Assembly: GCF_001651865.1 (NCBI RefSeq)
Contig: NZ_LPUX01000061.1
Coordinates: forward strand, 310,001 to 374,000
DNA: 64,000 nucleotides
Direction: 5' to 3'
From: Sinorhizobium glycinis
GTDB taxonomy: Bacteria; Pseudomonadota; Alphaproteobacteria; Rhizobiales; Rhizobiaceae
This document shows positions 51,738-60,394 of the stretch, piece after piece (the stretch's first letter is position 1; the number at the start of each line of letters is the position of its first letter). The notes beneath the pieces were generated by a model. It worked only from the letters and a program-made list of their open reading frames with translations. It was not told where the DNA came from and did not search any database. Position numbers and translations under genes: made by a program.

Positions 51738-53144
51738 GTGGCGTTGAAAGCGATCAAGGCGGGATCGAGAAACGAGAGTGGGATCGCTGCGGCCAAGACA
51801 CTCCTCGGCGGACGGTTCGGCGATCGGTTCCAGACCGGAGAGGCAATCCGGGCCCAGCACGCCAACACGACGACCTACATCCCGGCGCAGCTCCCGGACG
51901 CGGTCGTCTTTCCCGAAAGTGCTGCTGAAGTACGCGAGATCATCGAGGTCGCCTCGGCCCATCGCGTGCCGCTCATCGCCTTCGGCGCCGGCTCGTCGCT
52001 CGAAGGCCATGTCAATGCGCCTTATGGCGGGATATCGGTCGATCTGACGCGGATGAACCGTGTTCTTTCGGTCAATGCCGAGGACCTTGACTGCACGGTC
52101 GAGCCAGGCGTCACGCGTGAGGAATTGAACATCTATCTGCGCGACACGGGCCTCTTCTTCCCGATCGATCCGGGCGCGAACGCTTCGATCGGCGGGATGG
52201 CCTCGACGCGCGCCTCCGGCACCAATGCGGTGCGCTACGGCACCATGAAGGAGAACGTGCTTGCGGTCACTGCGGTCGTTGCCGGCGGGCGAGAGATCAG
52301 AACCGCGCAGCGAGCCCGCAAGTCCTCGGCCGGCTATGATCTGACGCGGCTGTTCGTCGGGGCGGAAGGAACCCTCGGCATCATCACCTCGATCACCCTG
52401 CGCCTGCAAGGCATCCCGGAGGTGATATCGGGCGGCGTCTGCCCGTTCCCGACGATCGCGGACGCCTGCAACGCGGTTATCCTGACGATCCAGTCCGGCA
52501 TACCCGTTGCCCGCATCGAGCTCCTCGACGCAGTGCAAATGCAGGCCTGCAACGCTTATTCCGGACTGAACTATACCGAAACGCCGACGCTCTTCGTCGA
52601 ATTTCACGGCAGCGCCGGGAGCGTCGAGCTGCAGTCGCGCCAGTTCGCCGAAATAGCGTCGGAATTCGGTTCTACAGGGTTTGTCTGGACCATTAATCCG
52701 GAAGAGCGGGCGCGCCTCTGGAGGGCCCGGCACAATGCCTACTGGGCGCAGAAGAGCCTCAAGCCCGGGGCCGCCATCCTGGCGACCGATGTCTGCGTGC
52801 CGATTTCGCGTCTCGCCGACTGCGTCGCGGCGACACACGAGGATATTGCTGCGCATGGGTTGATCGCGCCGATCGTCGGCCATGCGGGCGACGGCAATTT
52901 CCACGTCGGCGTGCTGTTCGACGACAAGGATCCTGCCGATGTGGCGCGGGTCGAGGCCTTCGTCGAACGGCTGAATGGCCGGGCACTGTCGATGGATGGT
53001 ACTTGTACGGGAGAGCACGGCATCGGACAGGGCAAGATGCCGTTCCTGGAGGCCGAGCTCGGGGGGGCGGTCGATCTGATGCGGCAGATCAAGCATTCGC
53101 TCGACCCGGACAACATCTTCAACCCAGGCAAGATTTTCACGTGA
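51738..53144 (+). CDS. FAD-linked D-2-hydroxyacid dehydrogenase (GlcD / D-lactate dehydrogenase type)
   Basis: The 468-residue protein has the PCMH-type FAD-binding domain (AFGAGSSLEGHVNAPYGG and DPGANASIGGMASTRASGTNAVRYG) and the C-terminal FAD-oxidase domain with GHAGDGNFHVGVL and the end HSLDPDNIFNPGKIF. Such enzymes oxidise D-lactate, glycolate or related acids and pass electrons to the respiratory chain. GTG 51738 has GGGAAGGGA upstream. The substrate is inferred only at family level. Confidence 0.9.
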   Translation: MALKAIKAGSRNESGIAAAKTLLGGRFGDRFQTGEAIRAQHANTTTYIPAQLPDAVVFPESAAEVREIIEVASAHRVPLIAFGAGSSLEGHVNAPYGGISVDLTRMNRVLSVNAEDLDCTVEPGVTREELNIYLRDTGLFFPIDPGANASIGGMASTRASGTNAVRYGTMKENVLAVTAVVAGGREIRTAQRARKSSAGYDLTRLFVGAEGTLGIITSITLRLQGIPEVISGGVCPFPTIADACNAVILTIQSGIPVARIELLDAVQMQACNAYSGLNYTETPTLFVEFHGSAGSVELQSRQFAEIASEFGSTGFVWTINPEERARLWRARHNAYWAQKSLKPGAAILATDVCVPISRLADCVAATHEDIAAHGLIAPIVGHAGDGNFHVGVLFDDKDPADVARVEAFVERLNGRALSMDGTCTGEHGIGQGKMPFLEAELGGAVDLMRQIKHSLDPDNIFNPGKIFT

Positions 53145-53207
53145 TCCCGGCGCATCGGATGAAACTCGCAAGAGGGGCGCGAACGGAACAGATGGGAATG
53201 TGACACG

Positions 53208-56200
53208 GTGCTGGCGCGAATCTTCGTAATCATCGGCGGCCTGTTGGTTGTCGCGCTCTTCGTGGCGCTGATCGCACCATTGTTCATAAACTGGACCGAT
53301 TTCCGCACCGATTTCGAGCGTGAGGCGAGCCGCATAATGGGCAAGCCCGTGGTCGTGCACGGAAGCGTCGATGCGCGGCTCATTCCCTTCCCGACGGTGA
53401 CGCTCAACGACGTGCGCGTCGGGGCCGAAGACGGCGGCGAGCCGTTGATCCAGGTCGCCCAGTTCTCGATGAGTGCCGAGCTCGCACCCTTTTTGAGCGG
53501 CGAGGCGCTGATCTTCGACATGCGCCTCGACCGGCCGAAGGCGAGACTTAGGCTACAGCCGGACGGCACGCTCGATTGGGCGCGCGGCCCCAGCGCGGTG
53601 ATCCCGGCCAACACCGTGGTGCTGGAAAATGTCGAGATCGCCGACGGCGAGATCGAATTCGTCGACGAGCAGACCGGGCGATCGCGCCGCGTCAGTGACC
53701 TTTCGGCCGATGTCTCGGCGCGTTCGCTGGCGGGGCCTTGGAAGGTCGAGGGCCGCGCGGCGCTCGATGGTGAGGCGGGCAGCTTCTCCTTGATGAGCAA
53801 TGCGGTAGACGAGGAGGGAGCGCTAAGCCTTCGGGCGCGGCTGACGCCGGACGAGCGACCCTTCGGCGTCGAGCTCGACGGTGAACTCAAGGTCGTCGAT
53901 TTCAAACCGGTCTATGCGGGTCGGTTCACGCTGACGGAAAATCGGCCGACCGACGAGGTCAGGGCCGGTGGCGCGCTGCGCATCAATGGCGAGTTCCAAC
54001 TCACCAATGAAAGCATCCGTGTGCCCGAATATCACTTCGAGGTCGGTCCGCCGGACGACCCCTATATCGTCACCGGCGAGGCAACGCTCGACACCGGCAA
54101 GGAGCAGAAATTCCTGTTGATCGCCGACGGGCAGCAGATCGACGTCAGCCGCATCGGCAATTCCGGCCGGGGCGGCAAGACCGGTCGCGACCCGGCAGTT
54201 TCCCTGCGGCAGCGGGTGGAAACGATGATGGCGATTGCGGCGGATATTCCCATACCGCAGGTGCCGGGCCGTGCAAGCCTGAAACTTCCCGCGATCGTGA
54301 TCGGCGACACCACCGTGCGGGACATACGTCTCGATGTCAGACCCGACGGCGCCGGCTGGATCGTCGACAACGCGGTTGCGCTCTTGCCCGGCCGCACGCA
54401 GCTCGAAGCCAAGGGGCGGCTGAACCTCAAGGGACAGCGCGCCTTTCGCGGCGACATCGTCGTAGCCTCCAACCAACCATCGGGGCTCGCCAACTGGCTG
54501 GCCGGCTCGGTCGATCCCGCCATCCGCAAGCTGAAGACGGCGGGCTTTGCCGCGACGGTCAATCTTACCGACACACTGCAGCAATTCGAAAAGCTCGAAG
54601 TGGCGGCCGGCCCGGCGACGCTCAAGGGAAGGCTGGAGCGCCAATCCTTTGCCGAGCAGCAGCCCTCGCTGTCGCTGCAGCTCAGGGGCAACCGCATCGA
54701 TCTGGAGGCGCTGCAGGCGCTGGCCGGTCTCGTCGCCGGAGATGCTTCGACCGCAACCTTGCTCAACCACGCCATCGCCGCCGAACTTTCCGCCGAGACG
54801 TTCTCCGCCTTCGGCGAGAAGGCGCAGGACGTGCAGGCGGTCCTGACGGTCAAGAACGGCCAGCTGCAGGCCGAGCGGGTGGCAATCGGTGATCTTTCGG
54901 GCGCCCAGCTCGCTTTTTCCGGTCGCATGAGCGGCGGCTTCGAGAAGCCTGTGATTTCGGCGAAGATGAAGCTCGCCGCAGAAGAATTGACGCCATTCCT
55001 GGCACTCGTCGGACGACACACGATCGCCCACCCGGCCTTGGCGCGGCTGATCAAGGCCGGGCCCTACTATTCCGGCGCGGCCCTCGACATGACGTTGACG
55101 GCGGGCAGCAACGAGGGGAACGCGCCCTTTACCTTCGGGGTGATCGGCACCGCCAATGGCGGCAAGATAGCCGCCAGCTACCAGGCGCCGGACGTTGCCC
55201 AGGCCCTTGCCGGCAAAGGCATCCTGCTGGAAGCAACGCTTGAGAATCCGCAGACCCCCGTTCTTCTCGGCCAAGCCGGACTCGACCCGCTGCCGTTCGA
55301 CGCGGATGCCAACGGTATTCTCGCCGTCAAGCTGCAGAGCACGGAGGGTTCCCAGGCGAATGGTTCGCTGACCTTCACGACCGAGAAGACGCAGATCGCC
55401 GCCAAGGGTACCGTCGATCTTTCGCGCGATCATTATCTCGAAGGGCAGGGCAAGCTGACGTTGCAGACGGAGGATTTCGAGCCCTACCTGTTGCTCCAAG
55501 GCATTGCATTGCCGCAGATGGGCAGCGGCCTGCCGGTGAAGCTGTCGGCAGACATCACTGCCGATCCGGAGAAGATCGCTTTCTCGGCCATCGAAGGCAG
55601 GGCCGATCAGAATGGATTTGCAGGGGCTCTGACGATCGACCGCAAGGCTCGGGCCATGGCACGAGGCGAACTGGCGCTCGATACGATCGATCTCGGCTGG
55701 CTGGGCGAGGGGATAGTCGGACAGGTCTATGACACTACGGCCGGCGGATTGTCGATGGCTCCGGTGGCACAACCGGCCTGGACGGGCCTCGATGTCGCGC
55801 TCGACGTCACGGCAAAGCGCTTTTGGCCTGGCCTCTATGGAGACGTTACCGGCTTCAGCGGAAAGCTCGAATGGAAGGGCGACGAGCTTTCCTTGACCGA
55901 CGCGGCGGGAGATTGGTTGGGTGGCAAGCTCGCGGGGCGGCTGCAGGTCGGCAACGCAAACGGCTCGGGTTTCCTTCGCTCGCGGTTCGACCTGAAGGGC
56001 GGCGATCTGGCTGCGGCCGGATGGGCGCGGCAGAACGGGCCCGTGGCGACCGGTCGTTTCGACCTTTCCGTCGCGATGGAAGCCTCCGGTGGCACGCCGA
56101 AGGCAATGGCAAGTTCGATCAGCGGTTCGGGAACGGCGACCTTCAATGGCGTGACCCTCAACGGCATCAACACGGCGGCGCTGCCGCAGCTGATGGCGGC

Positions 56201-56951
56201 GGCCGATGCAATGAAAACGGAGATTTCGGCGGATGCCGTCCGCAAAGCTGCTGGAGAAGTCCTCTTCAGCGGGCAATCGGTCGTCGGTGCGGTCAAGGTG
56301 CCCTTCAGCATCGCGGGCGGAACGGTCAGAGCGCAGAACGTGACGGCGGCGGACGGCAACGCTGCCTTCTCCGGAGAAGTCTCCTTCGACCTTCCGGCCG
56401 AACGCATGAGCGGCGCGATCGATCTTACCTTCCGGCCCGGCGAAGAGGCTCTTGCCGGGGCTGAACCGCGCGTGCGTTTCGGTTATGCGGGGCTCCTTGC
56501 GGCGCCGGGTGTCAGCGTGGACGTTACAGACCTTGCCAATTTCCTGTCGCTTCGTGCTTACGAACGCGAGCGCCGTCGGGTGGAAACGCTGCAGGCGAAC
56601 GTACTTGAAAAACAGCGCCTGCGCCGAGAAGTCGCGCTTTACAAGGCGCGAGCTGTCGAGCGCGAGCTCCAGCGGCGGCGGACGATAATCGAAGAACGCC
56701 GGCGCCAGGCCGCGGCGGTGGAAGCGGCGCGGATGAGGGCCGAGGCCATGGCGCGGGCAGCCGCCGGGCGCCGGGCGGCCGAGGAGGAGCGCCAGCGCTT
56801 GCTGCAGCTTCCGCCGCGCGCTACGCAGCCTCAAGGGCCGCCGGTGCAGGATGTTCAGCGAAACGCACCGCCGCCTCCCGGGCAGAACGCGGGCCCGCCA
56901 GCGGGGCAGGGGCTGAACTTCGACATGCTGCCCGACATCACCGTGCGGTAG
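53208..56951 (+). CDS. Large AsmA-family protein with Arg-rich coiled-coil tail
   Basis: The 1247-residue protein has an N-terminal membrane anchor (residues about 5-27) followed by the AsmA start NWTDFRTDFEREASRIMGKPVVVHGSV. The long beta-rich periplasmic part ends with an AsmA C-terminal segment. AsmA-like proteins form bridges that move phospholipids to the outer membrane. The last ~150 residues differ: a highly charged helix rich in Arg and Glu (about 1118-1195) and a Pro/Gln-rich end. GTG 53208 is the start, 63 bases after the dehydrogenase gene. Confidence 0.9.
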   Translation: MLARIFVIIGGLLVVALFVALIAPLFINWTDFRTDFEREASRIMGKPVVVHGSVDARLIPFPTVTLNDVRVGAEDGGEPLIQVAQFSMSAELAPFLSGEALIFDMRLDRPKARLRLQPDGTLDWARGPSAVIPANTVVLENVEIADGEIEFVDEQTGRSRRVSDLSADVSARSLAGPWKVEGRAALDGEAGSFSLMSNAVDEEGALSLRARLTPDERPFGVELDGELKVVDFKPVYAGRFTLTENRPTDEVRAGGALRINGEFQLTNESIRVPEYHFEVGPPDDPYIVTGEATLDTGKEQKFLLIADGQQIDVSRIGNSGRGGKTGRDPAVSLRQRVETMMAIAADIPIPQVPGRASLKLPAIVIGDTTVRDIRLDVRPDGAGWIVDNAVALLPGRTQLEAKGRLNLKGQRAFRGDIVVASNQPSGLANWLAGSVDPAIRKLKTAGFAATVNLTDTLQQFEKLEVAAGPATLKGRLERQSFAEQQPSLSLQLRGNRIDLEALQALAGLVAGDASTATLLNHAIAAELSAETFSAFGEKAQDVQAVLTVKNGQLQAERVAIGDLSGAQLAFSGRMSGGFEKPVISAKMKLAAEELTPFLALVGRHTIAHPALARLIKAGPYYSGAALDMTLTAGSNEGNAPFTFGVIGTANGGKIAASYQAPDVAQALAGKGILLEATLENPQTPVLLGQAGLDPLPFDADANGILAVKLQSTEGSQANGSLTFTTEKTQIAAKGTVDLSRDHYLEGQGKLTLQTEDFEPYLLLQGIALPQMGSGLPVKLSADITADPEKIAFSAIEGRADQNGFAGALTIDRKARAMARGELALDTIDLGWLGEGIVGQVYDTTAGGLSMAPVAQPAWTGLDVALDVTAKRFWPGLYGDVTGFSGKLEWKGDELSLTDAAGDWLGGKLAGRLQVGNANGSGFLRSRFDLKGGDLAAAGWARQNGPVATGRFDLSVAMEASGGTPKAMASSISGSGTATFNGVTLNGINTAALPQLMAAADAMKTEISADAVRKAAGEVLFSGQSVVGAVKVPFSIAGGTVRAQNVTAADGNAAFSGEVSFDLPAERMSGAIDLTFRPGEEALAGAEPRVRFGYAGLLAAPGVSVDVTDLANFLSLRAYERERRRVETLQANVLEKQRLRREVALYKARAVERELQRRRTIIEERRRQAAAVEAARMRAEAMARAAAGRRAAEEERQRLLQLPPRATQPQGPPVQDVQRNAPPPPGQNAGPPAGQGLNFDMLPDITVR

Positions 56952-56964
56952 GACGAGAAATCGC

Positions 56965-57067
56965 CTGCAGCGCCGTGCGTCTTATCAGACGCGCAAAGGT
57001 CGCTGTAGTACTTTGAAATCTGCATGTTTTTATCCTTGAATCGGCTCCGCTTTAAGGAAACATGCAG
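56965..57067 (-). repeat. RIME1-type palindromic element, copy 5 (inverted orientation)
   Basis: Same order as copy 4: CAGCGCCGTGCGTC / GACGCGCAAAGGTCGCTGTAG followed by CTGCATGTTTTTATCC / TTTAAGGAAACATGCAG. It lies between two convergent genes (AsmA and the RHH gene). Confidence 0.85.
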
Positions 57068-57080
57068 TAGTTGCTGGCGC

Positions 57081-57311
57081 TCAAAGGGAGTCCGCGGCTT
57101 TTGCCTGAGCCTTGACCCAGGCAAGCACGTAAAGCCGTAATGCGGAAGACAGGTTTCCCTCGGGGCTTCGTCCGTCGTCGATTTCCGCGATCAATCGCGC
57201 CAGCGGCATGCCGCGGCGTTTGGCGATCGACTTCAACTCCTGCCAAAACGGCTCCTCAAGCGTGAAACTGGTGCGGTGTCCGTGCAGCGTCGCCGAATGC
57301 TTGGCGATCAT
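57081..57311 (-). CDS. Ribbon-helix-helix domain protein (RHH_4 type)
   Basis: The 76-residue protein has a beta strand (RTSFTLEEPFWQEL) followed by two helices (SIAKRRGMPLARLIAEID and NLSSALRLYVLAWVK), the ribbon-helix-helix plan. RHH proteins bind DNA as dimers, but targets of this small family are not known. It is the last gene of the sspB-DUF4169-RHH group, 97 bases after DUF4169. Confidence 0.82.
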   Translation of the reverse strand: MIAKHSATLHGHRTSFTLEEPFWQELKSIAKRRGMPLARLIAEIDDGRSPEGNLSSALRLYVLAWVKAQAKAADSL

Positions 57312-57408
57312 TCCCTGGCCTCACAAATCGATTCAGCGCGTTGGCAATCCGATTCCGGAATCGCTCTCAAGTCCTTGTGTGGGAATCGCATTTCCGCCGG
57401 CGGGGGGC

Positions 57409-57636
57409 TCAGGCCTCTTCCCCGTCCTCGGCAGACCGGTCTGGGATTCCGGGCCGTGCCCCCTCCAATCGGCCGTGGTCAAGCGCCTTCGTTGCCTTTT
57501 CGTTCAAGGCCGTTGTCAGGGACTTTTCCGTTTTCGTTCGGCCGAAGGAGATCCGGTTCTGTTCGGCCTGCTTCTCCCGCTCGGTTCGGGCCTGACGCTT
57601 GCGGAATTGACGCAGGTTGACGACGTCGCCGGTCAT
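57409..57636 (-). CDS. DUF4169 family protein
   Basis: The 75-residue basic protein begins MTGDVVNLRQFRKRQARTE, the DUF4169 signature (VVNLRxxRKxxAR followed by NRxxFGRTK, here NRISFGRTKTEK). ATG 57636 has GGAG seven bases upstream and lies 15 bases after the sspB stop. The family is limited to alphaproteobacteria and has no known function; constant association with sspB and an RHH gene is the only clue. Confidence 0.85.
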   Translation of the reverse strand: MTGDVVNLRQFRKRQARTEREKQAEQNRISFGRTKTEKSLTTALNEKATKALDHGRLEGARPGIPDRSAEDGEEA

Positions 57637-57651
57637 GACCACGCTCCAGGG

Positions 57652-58170
57652 TCAGTTCTTCTTGCGGAAAGAATCGAGCGAGACGACCGAGCCGCCGCCG
57701 CCCTTCGGGCCGTCGCCCGGCTTTTCCGGGCTTTTCTGCGAAAGCGTCTCGTCGGCTTCGCTGACCGGATAGGCGGTGATCTCTGCCGACTCCGATTCGT
57801 CTTCCTCGCCGGCCGCTACATCGAACTCGAGCTCGAAATTCACGGATGGATCGTAGAAACCGCGGACAGCATTAAAGGGAATCACCAGCTTCTCCGGCGT
57901 GTCGGAGAAGGAGAGGCCGATTTCGAAACCGGTCTCGGAGACCTTCAGGTCCCAGAACTGATGCTGGACGACGATCGTCATCTGTTCCGGGTACTTCGCC
58001 TTGAGATGCTGCGACAGGCGCACGCCGGGAGCCCCGGTCAGGAAGGTGATGAAGAAATGGTGGTCACCAGGCAAATGACCGGTAGCGGCAACTTCCGTCA
58101 GGACCTTGCGGATGACGCCGCGAAGCGCGTCCTGCGCTAGAATGTCGTAGCGGATGTGGTCCTGGCCCAT
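57652..58170 (-). CDS. sspB: SspB-alpha, ClpXP protease adaptor for ssrA-tagged proteins
   Basis: SspB binds the ssrA tag and delivers tagged proteins to ClpXP. The 172-residue protein has the alphaproteobacterial SspB domain (HIRYDILAQDALRGVIRKVL, FFITFLTGAPGVRLS, TIVVQHQFWDL) and an acidic linker ending in a short C-terminal peptide (VVSLDSFRKKN) that would dock ClpX. ATG 58170 has GGGG upstream and matches the family start; longer in-frame versions are unconserved. The tmRNA gene lies just upstream on the same strand. Confidence 0.92.
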   Translation of the reverse strand: MGQDHIRYDILAQDALRGVIRKVLTEVAATGHLPGDHHFFITFLTGAPGVRLSQHLKAKYPEQMTIVVQHQFWDLKVSETGFEIGLSFSDTPEKLVIPFNAVRGFYDPSVNFELEFDVAAGEEDESESAEITAYPVSEADETLSQKSPEKPGDGPKGGGGSVVSLDSFRKKN

Positions 58171-58339
58171 GTGATCCCCGTCTTTCTTCAAACTCACTTT
58201 ACCGCATGATGGCTCGGATCGAAATCGCGTTTCATACAGCAATTCAAGGCCCTATTCGGGCTGCCGGCGTTGAGACGCTTGCCCCTCGCCAATGTCTCGT
58301 CTCATTGCCCGTCCAATCGGACGAGTCAATTACCGAGGC

Positions 58340-58690
58340 ATCTATAGACCATTTCAGCACGGGGGAGAAGGTGAAGGCTTCTGTTGCCAGGTGCCTTCGG
58401 ACCCCGCCTTACGGTGCTACCCGGAAGGACTTGATTTGAAGTGCCGCACCGCCGTTAGGCAGCGAGACGTGCTTCAGCATAGTTGTCGTTTGCAACTATA
58501 AGTTTAGCCCGATAACGGTGGTACAATGCCGAGCAAAAAGTCGATCTTTACGCCCTTGTCGATCCTATTTCGCCCCCATCAAAAGCCGGTCAACCGACCG
58601 GTTTTTGGTGGAGGCGCCGGGTACCGCCCCCGGGTCCAATGGGTTTATTGCATCGCCCGTTTATTGCCATAGCCGCCCGAAGACGGCTCT
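58340..58690 (-). ncRNA. ssrA: Permuted two-piece tmRNA (ssrA)
   Basis: The acceptor piece comes first and ends with CGCCTCCACCA (CCA at 58608-58606). A short hairpin spacer (CCGGTCGGTTGACCGG) follows. The coding piece then starts GGGGGCGAAATAGGATCGAC at 58577. GGGGGCG pairs with CGCCTCC, giving the G-U pair at position 3 that alanyl-tRNA synthetase needs. The T-stem is CCGGG/CCCGG with loop GGCGGTA. The tag frame 58493-58455 encodes ANDNYAEARLAA and a stop. The outer ends are approximate. This rescues stalled ribosomes and marks products for ClpXP, whose adaptor gene sspB is next to it. Confidence 0.93.
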
Positions 58691-58746
58691 TGTCATATAG
58701 GTCTTTCCGGTGCCCAAGAAAAGGGGTGGAAGAAGCGAAAAAAGGC

Positions 58747-58765
58747 GCCGACGCTGTCGGCTTTT
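58747..58765. terminator. Hairpin with T-tails upstream of ssrA
   Basis: GCCGAC-GCT-GTCGGC followed by TTTT on the plus strand; on the minus strand the same hairpin is followed by a longer T run after three bases. It may isolate ssrA from leftward transcription coming from the right. Confidence 0.5.
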
Positions 58766-58934
58766 CCATGATCTTCCCGAGTGAGGCATTCGTCGCCGGC
58801 AGTGTTTTGTCGAGGCGTCAGACCGATCTCGCCCGTCTTCACTCTTCTCAGCTCTACGTTCTCTTCAGAAGCTGCCGCAACTGGACGGGAATGTTTCCGC
58901 GCTTGCTTCAATTCCGCGAGGCCGCGGCATTCTC

Positions 58935-58959
58935 GGAACATTCGCTGCCGGCCCCGGTT
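58935..58959 (+). promoter_or_regulatory. Candidate RpoE2 (general stress) promoter
   Basis: GGAAC, 18 bases, then TT matches the GGAAC-N18/19-TT pattern of rhizobial RpoE2-dependent promoters. It lies 66 bases before the first of three small hydrophilic genes. The rest of the gap 58691-59024 holds no supported gene. The call is consensus-based. Confidence 0.5.
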
Positions 58960-59024
58960 AACAACGGAGACCGGCCAGAACACCGCTGGCGCGGCAGGAT
59001 CGGCAGGAACGGAAGGGCACTCCG

Positions 59025-59231
59025 ATGACATCTTCCAAACACCCGAAAACACAACGGCCGAGCGACAAGGACCTCAAACAGGATCCTGGAATCGGTCAGT
59101 CCAGAGGCATTCGCCGACCGTCGGATCACGAAAGCCTCAAGCGAGACAACACGATCGAAGGCGATGTGGCGAACGACCCGACGCCCCAGGGCGGCGCGGA
59201 CCCCGGCCACCGGGGTCGAACGAACAAATGA
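59025..59231 (+). CDS. Small hydrophilic protein 1 (68 residues)
   Basis: The protein is strongly polar and rich in Lys, Arg, Asp, Pro and Gly with no hydrophobic core (SSKHPKTQRPSDKDLKQDPG, IEGDVANDPTPQGGADPGHR), so it is probably disordered. It starts at ATG 59025 behind the candidate RpoE2 promoter. The next small gene begins 19 bases later. No function is known to me. Confidence 0.6.
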   Translation: MTSSKHPKTQRPSDKDLKQDPGIGQSRGIRRPSDHESLKRDNTIEGDVANDPTPQGGADPGHRGRTNK

Positions 59232-59250
59232 GCAATCAGGAGATCCGATC

Positions 59251-59493
59251 ATGGTCGGCAGGAAGACACACGAACAGCAGCAACGCATAATTCAAGGCCG
59301 CGAGAAGACATCGAATGCCGGCAAGGACTTCAAAGCCGAAGCAGAGCTCAAACGCTCCGATGCGCTCCGCAAGGCCGAGCGCAAGGGGCAGAAGCTCGAC
59401 ACGGCGCATGCCGATGCGCGCGAGGAGAATGATCGCAGCATCCGGCGAGGGGAAAATCAGGAAAGCAGGCATCACAAGGACGCCGGCCGATAG
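59251..59493 (+). CDS. Small hydrophilic protein 2 (80 residues)
   Basis: ATG 59251 has AGGAG eight bases upstream. The protein is charged and helical (KTHEQQQRIIQGREKTSNAG, ADAREENDRSIRRGENQ) with no signal peptide. It lies between two similar small genes in the same direction, 45 bases before the third. Function unknown. Confidence 0.65.
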   Translation: MVGRKTHEQQQRIIQGREKTSNAGKDFKAEAELKRSDALRKAERKGQKLDTAHADAREENDRSIRRGENQESRHHKDAGR

Positions 59494-59538
59494 ACGCCTG
59501 AGTTCGTTCAATTCGAAATACTGCGAAAGGAGATGGCC

Positions 59539-59757
59539 ATGGCTAATGCCAGTCGCAAGAACATGGGAAAACCGGATAACGGAAAGGGCTCCGGCAGCGG
59601 CGCACGAACCAACGTGAAAGAGGGGATGCTCGGCGAAAACGACGTTCTGTCCAACCGCGACAAGGCACAGAACTCTGAAGCCAGGGGCCTGGACCAGAAC
59701 GCCACGAAGACAGAACAATACCAGGACCATGCCGGCAACCGGCGTCCTGCGAAATAG
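59539..59757 (+). CDS. Small hydrophilic protein 3 (72 residues)
   Basis: ATG 59539 follows AAGGAG at seven bases; an in-frame ATG at 59533 is less well placed. The sequence NMGKPDNGKGSGSGARTN and ENDVLSNRDKAQNSEARG resembles small conserved rhizobial proteins of unknown function with a GKGSGxGA motif and a VLSNRDKA motif. No cysteine or membrane helix is present. Confidence 0.7.
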   Translation: MANASRKNMGKPDNGKGSGSGARTNVKEGMLGENDVLSNRDKAQNSEARGLDQNATKTEQYQDHAGNRRPAK

Positions 59758-59796
59758 GCGGCCTGTCGGGAAAGGCCTGCGCTTCATCCATCGATA

Positions 59797-60215
59797 TTAC
59801 AGGCGGTGCCAGGGCGGGACGAAGCGCCTGTCCTTGTAAGATCGCAGATATCCGGTGTGGACGGGAACGGCCAGGATCCTTGCCTTGAAATAGGCGCCTC
59901 GCAGCTGCGGCCCGGCCGCAGCGGCACGACACGAATACTGCGTCGAAAATTGCCCGGCTCACCGATCGACTCCATGCGATCGAGACGCTCGAGCGTAGCG
60001 GGATCGACCTGGTAGAGCTCCCCGCTGACATGCAACCCGCTGCCCGGTTCATAGAACATCATCGGGGCGAACCAGGGTCCAGCGACAAGCATCGGGTAGT
60101 TCGTGGCGGTGCGATAAAGCCCAAGGCAGGTGGCATGGGACAGGCCGCGCCTATGCAGCGGAAAGCCTTTCTTCAACGTGCCGAAGACGAAGACGAGCTG
60201 AGCTGTGGCTATCAA
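59797..60215 (-). pseudogene. Gamma-glutamylcyclotransferase-like gene with a frameshift
   Basis: The 5' part encodes the GGCT/AIG2 fold: [15 protein letters not shown] (glycine-rich substrate loop), [18 protein letters not shown] and LERLDRMESIGEPG with the expected catalytic Glu region. At about 59893 the frame is lost. One frame over, the protein continues AYFKARILAVPVHTGYL and ends KDRRFVPPWHRL with a stop at 59799-59797, the natural end of the family. A single missing base (GAGGCGCCT for a GAGGCGGCC-like sequence) explains it. The probable start is TTG 60215. It may be a real inactivation or a sequencing error. Confidence 0.75.
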
Positions 60216-60394
60216 GCGAAAGATCCGATTGCAGTGGTCCTCCCAACGTCCAAGGCTACCGGGTGTTCCCCGGCCTACGCCTGGCGCCACATGCGATAGA
60301 TAGCCAAATTGCGGGAAAACGTCGCCGCGCCATTGGTTCGCCGGTCGCTTCGTCCTATTTTCAGGACAAGAACGAATCGGCGGTGCGAAGGACC

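Noticed and set aside
53823..56834. A 1003-codon minus-strand open frame opposite the AsmA gene
   Set aside because: It is the mirror of a GC-rich coding frame. It has no family signature, and Arg/His/Gly composition typical of antisense frames.
58639..59028. Plus-strand frame of 129 codons upstream of the small hydrophilic genes
   Set aside because: It begins inside the tmRNA acceptor region and crosses the candidate promoter and a terminator-like hairpin.
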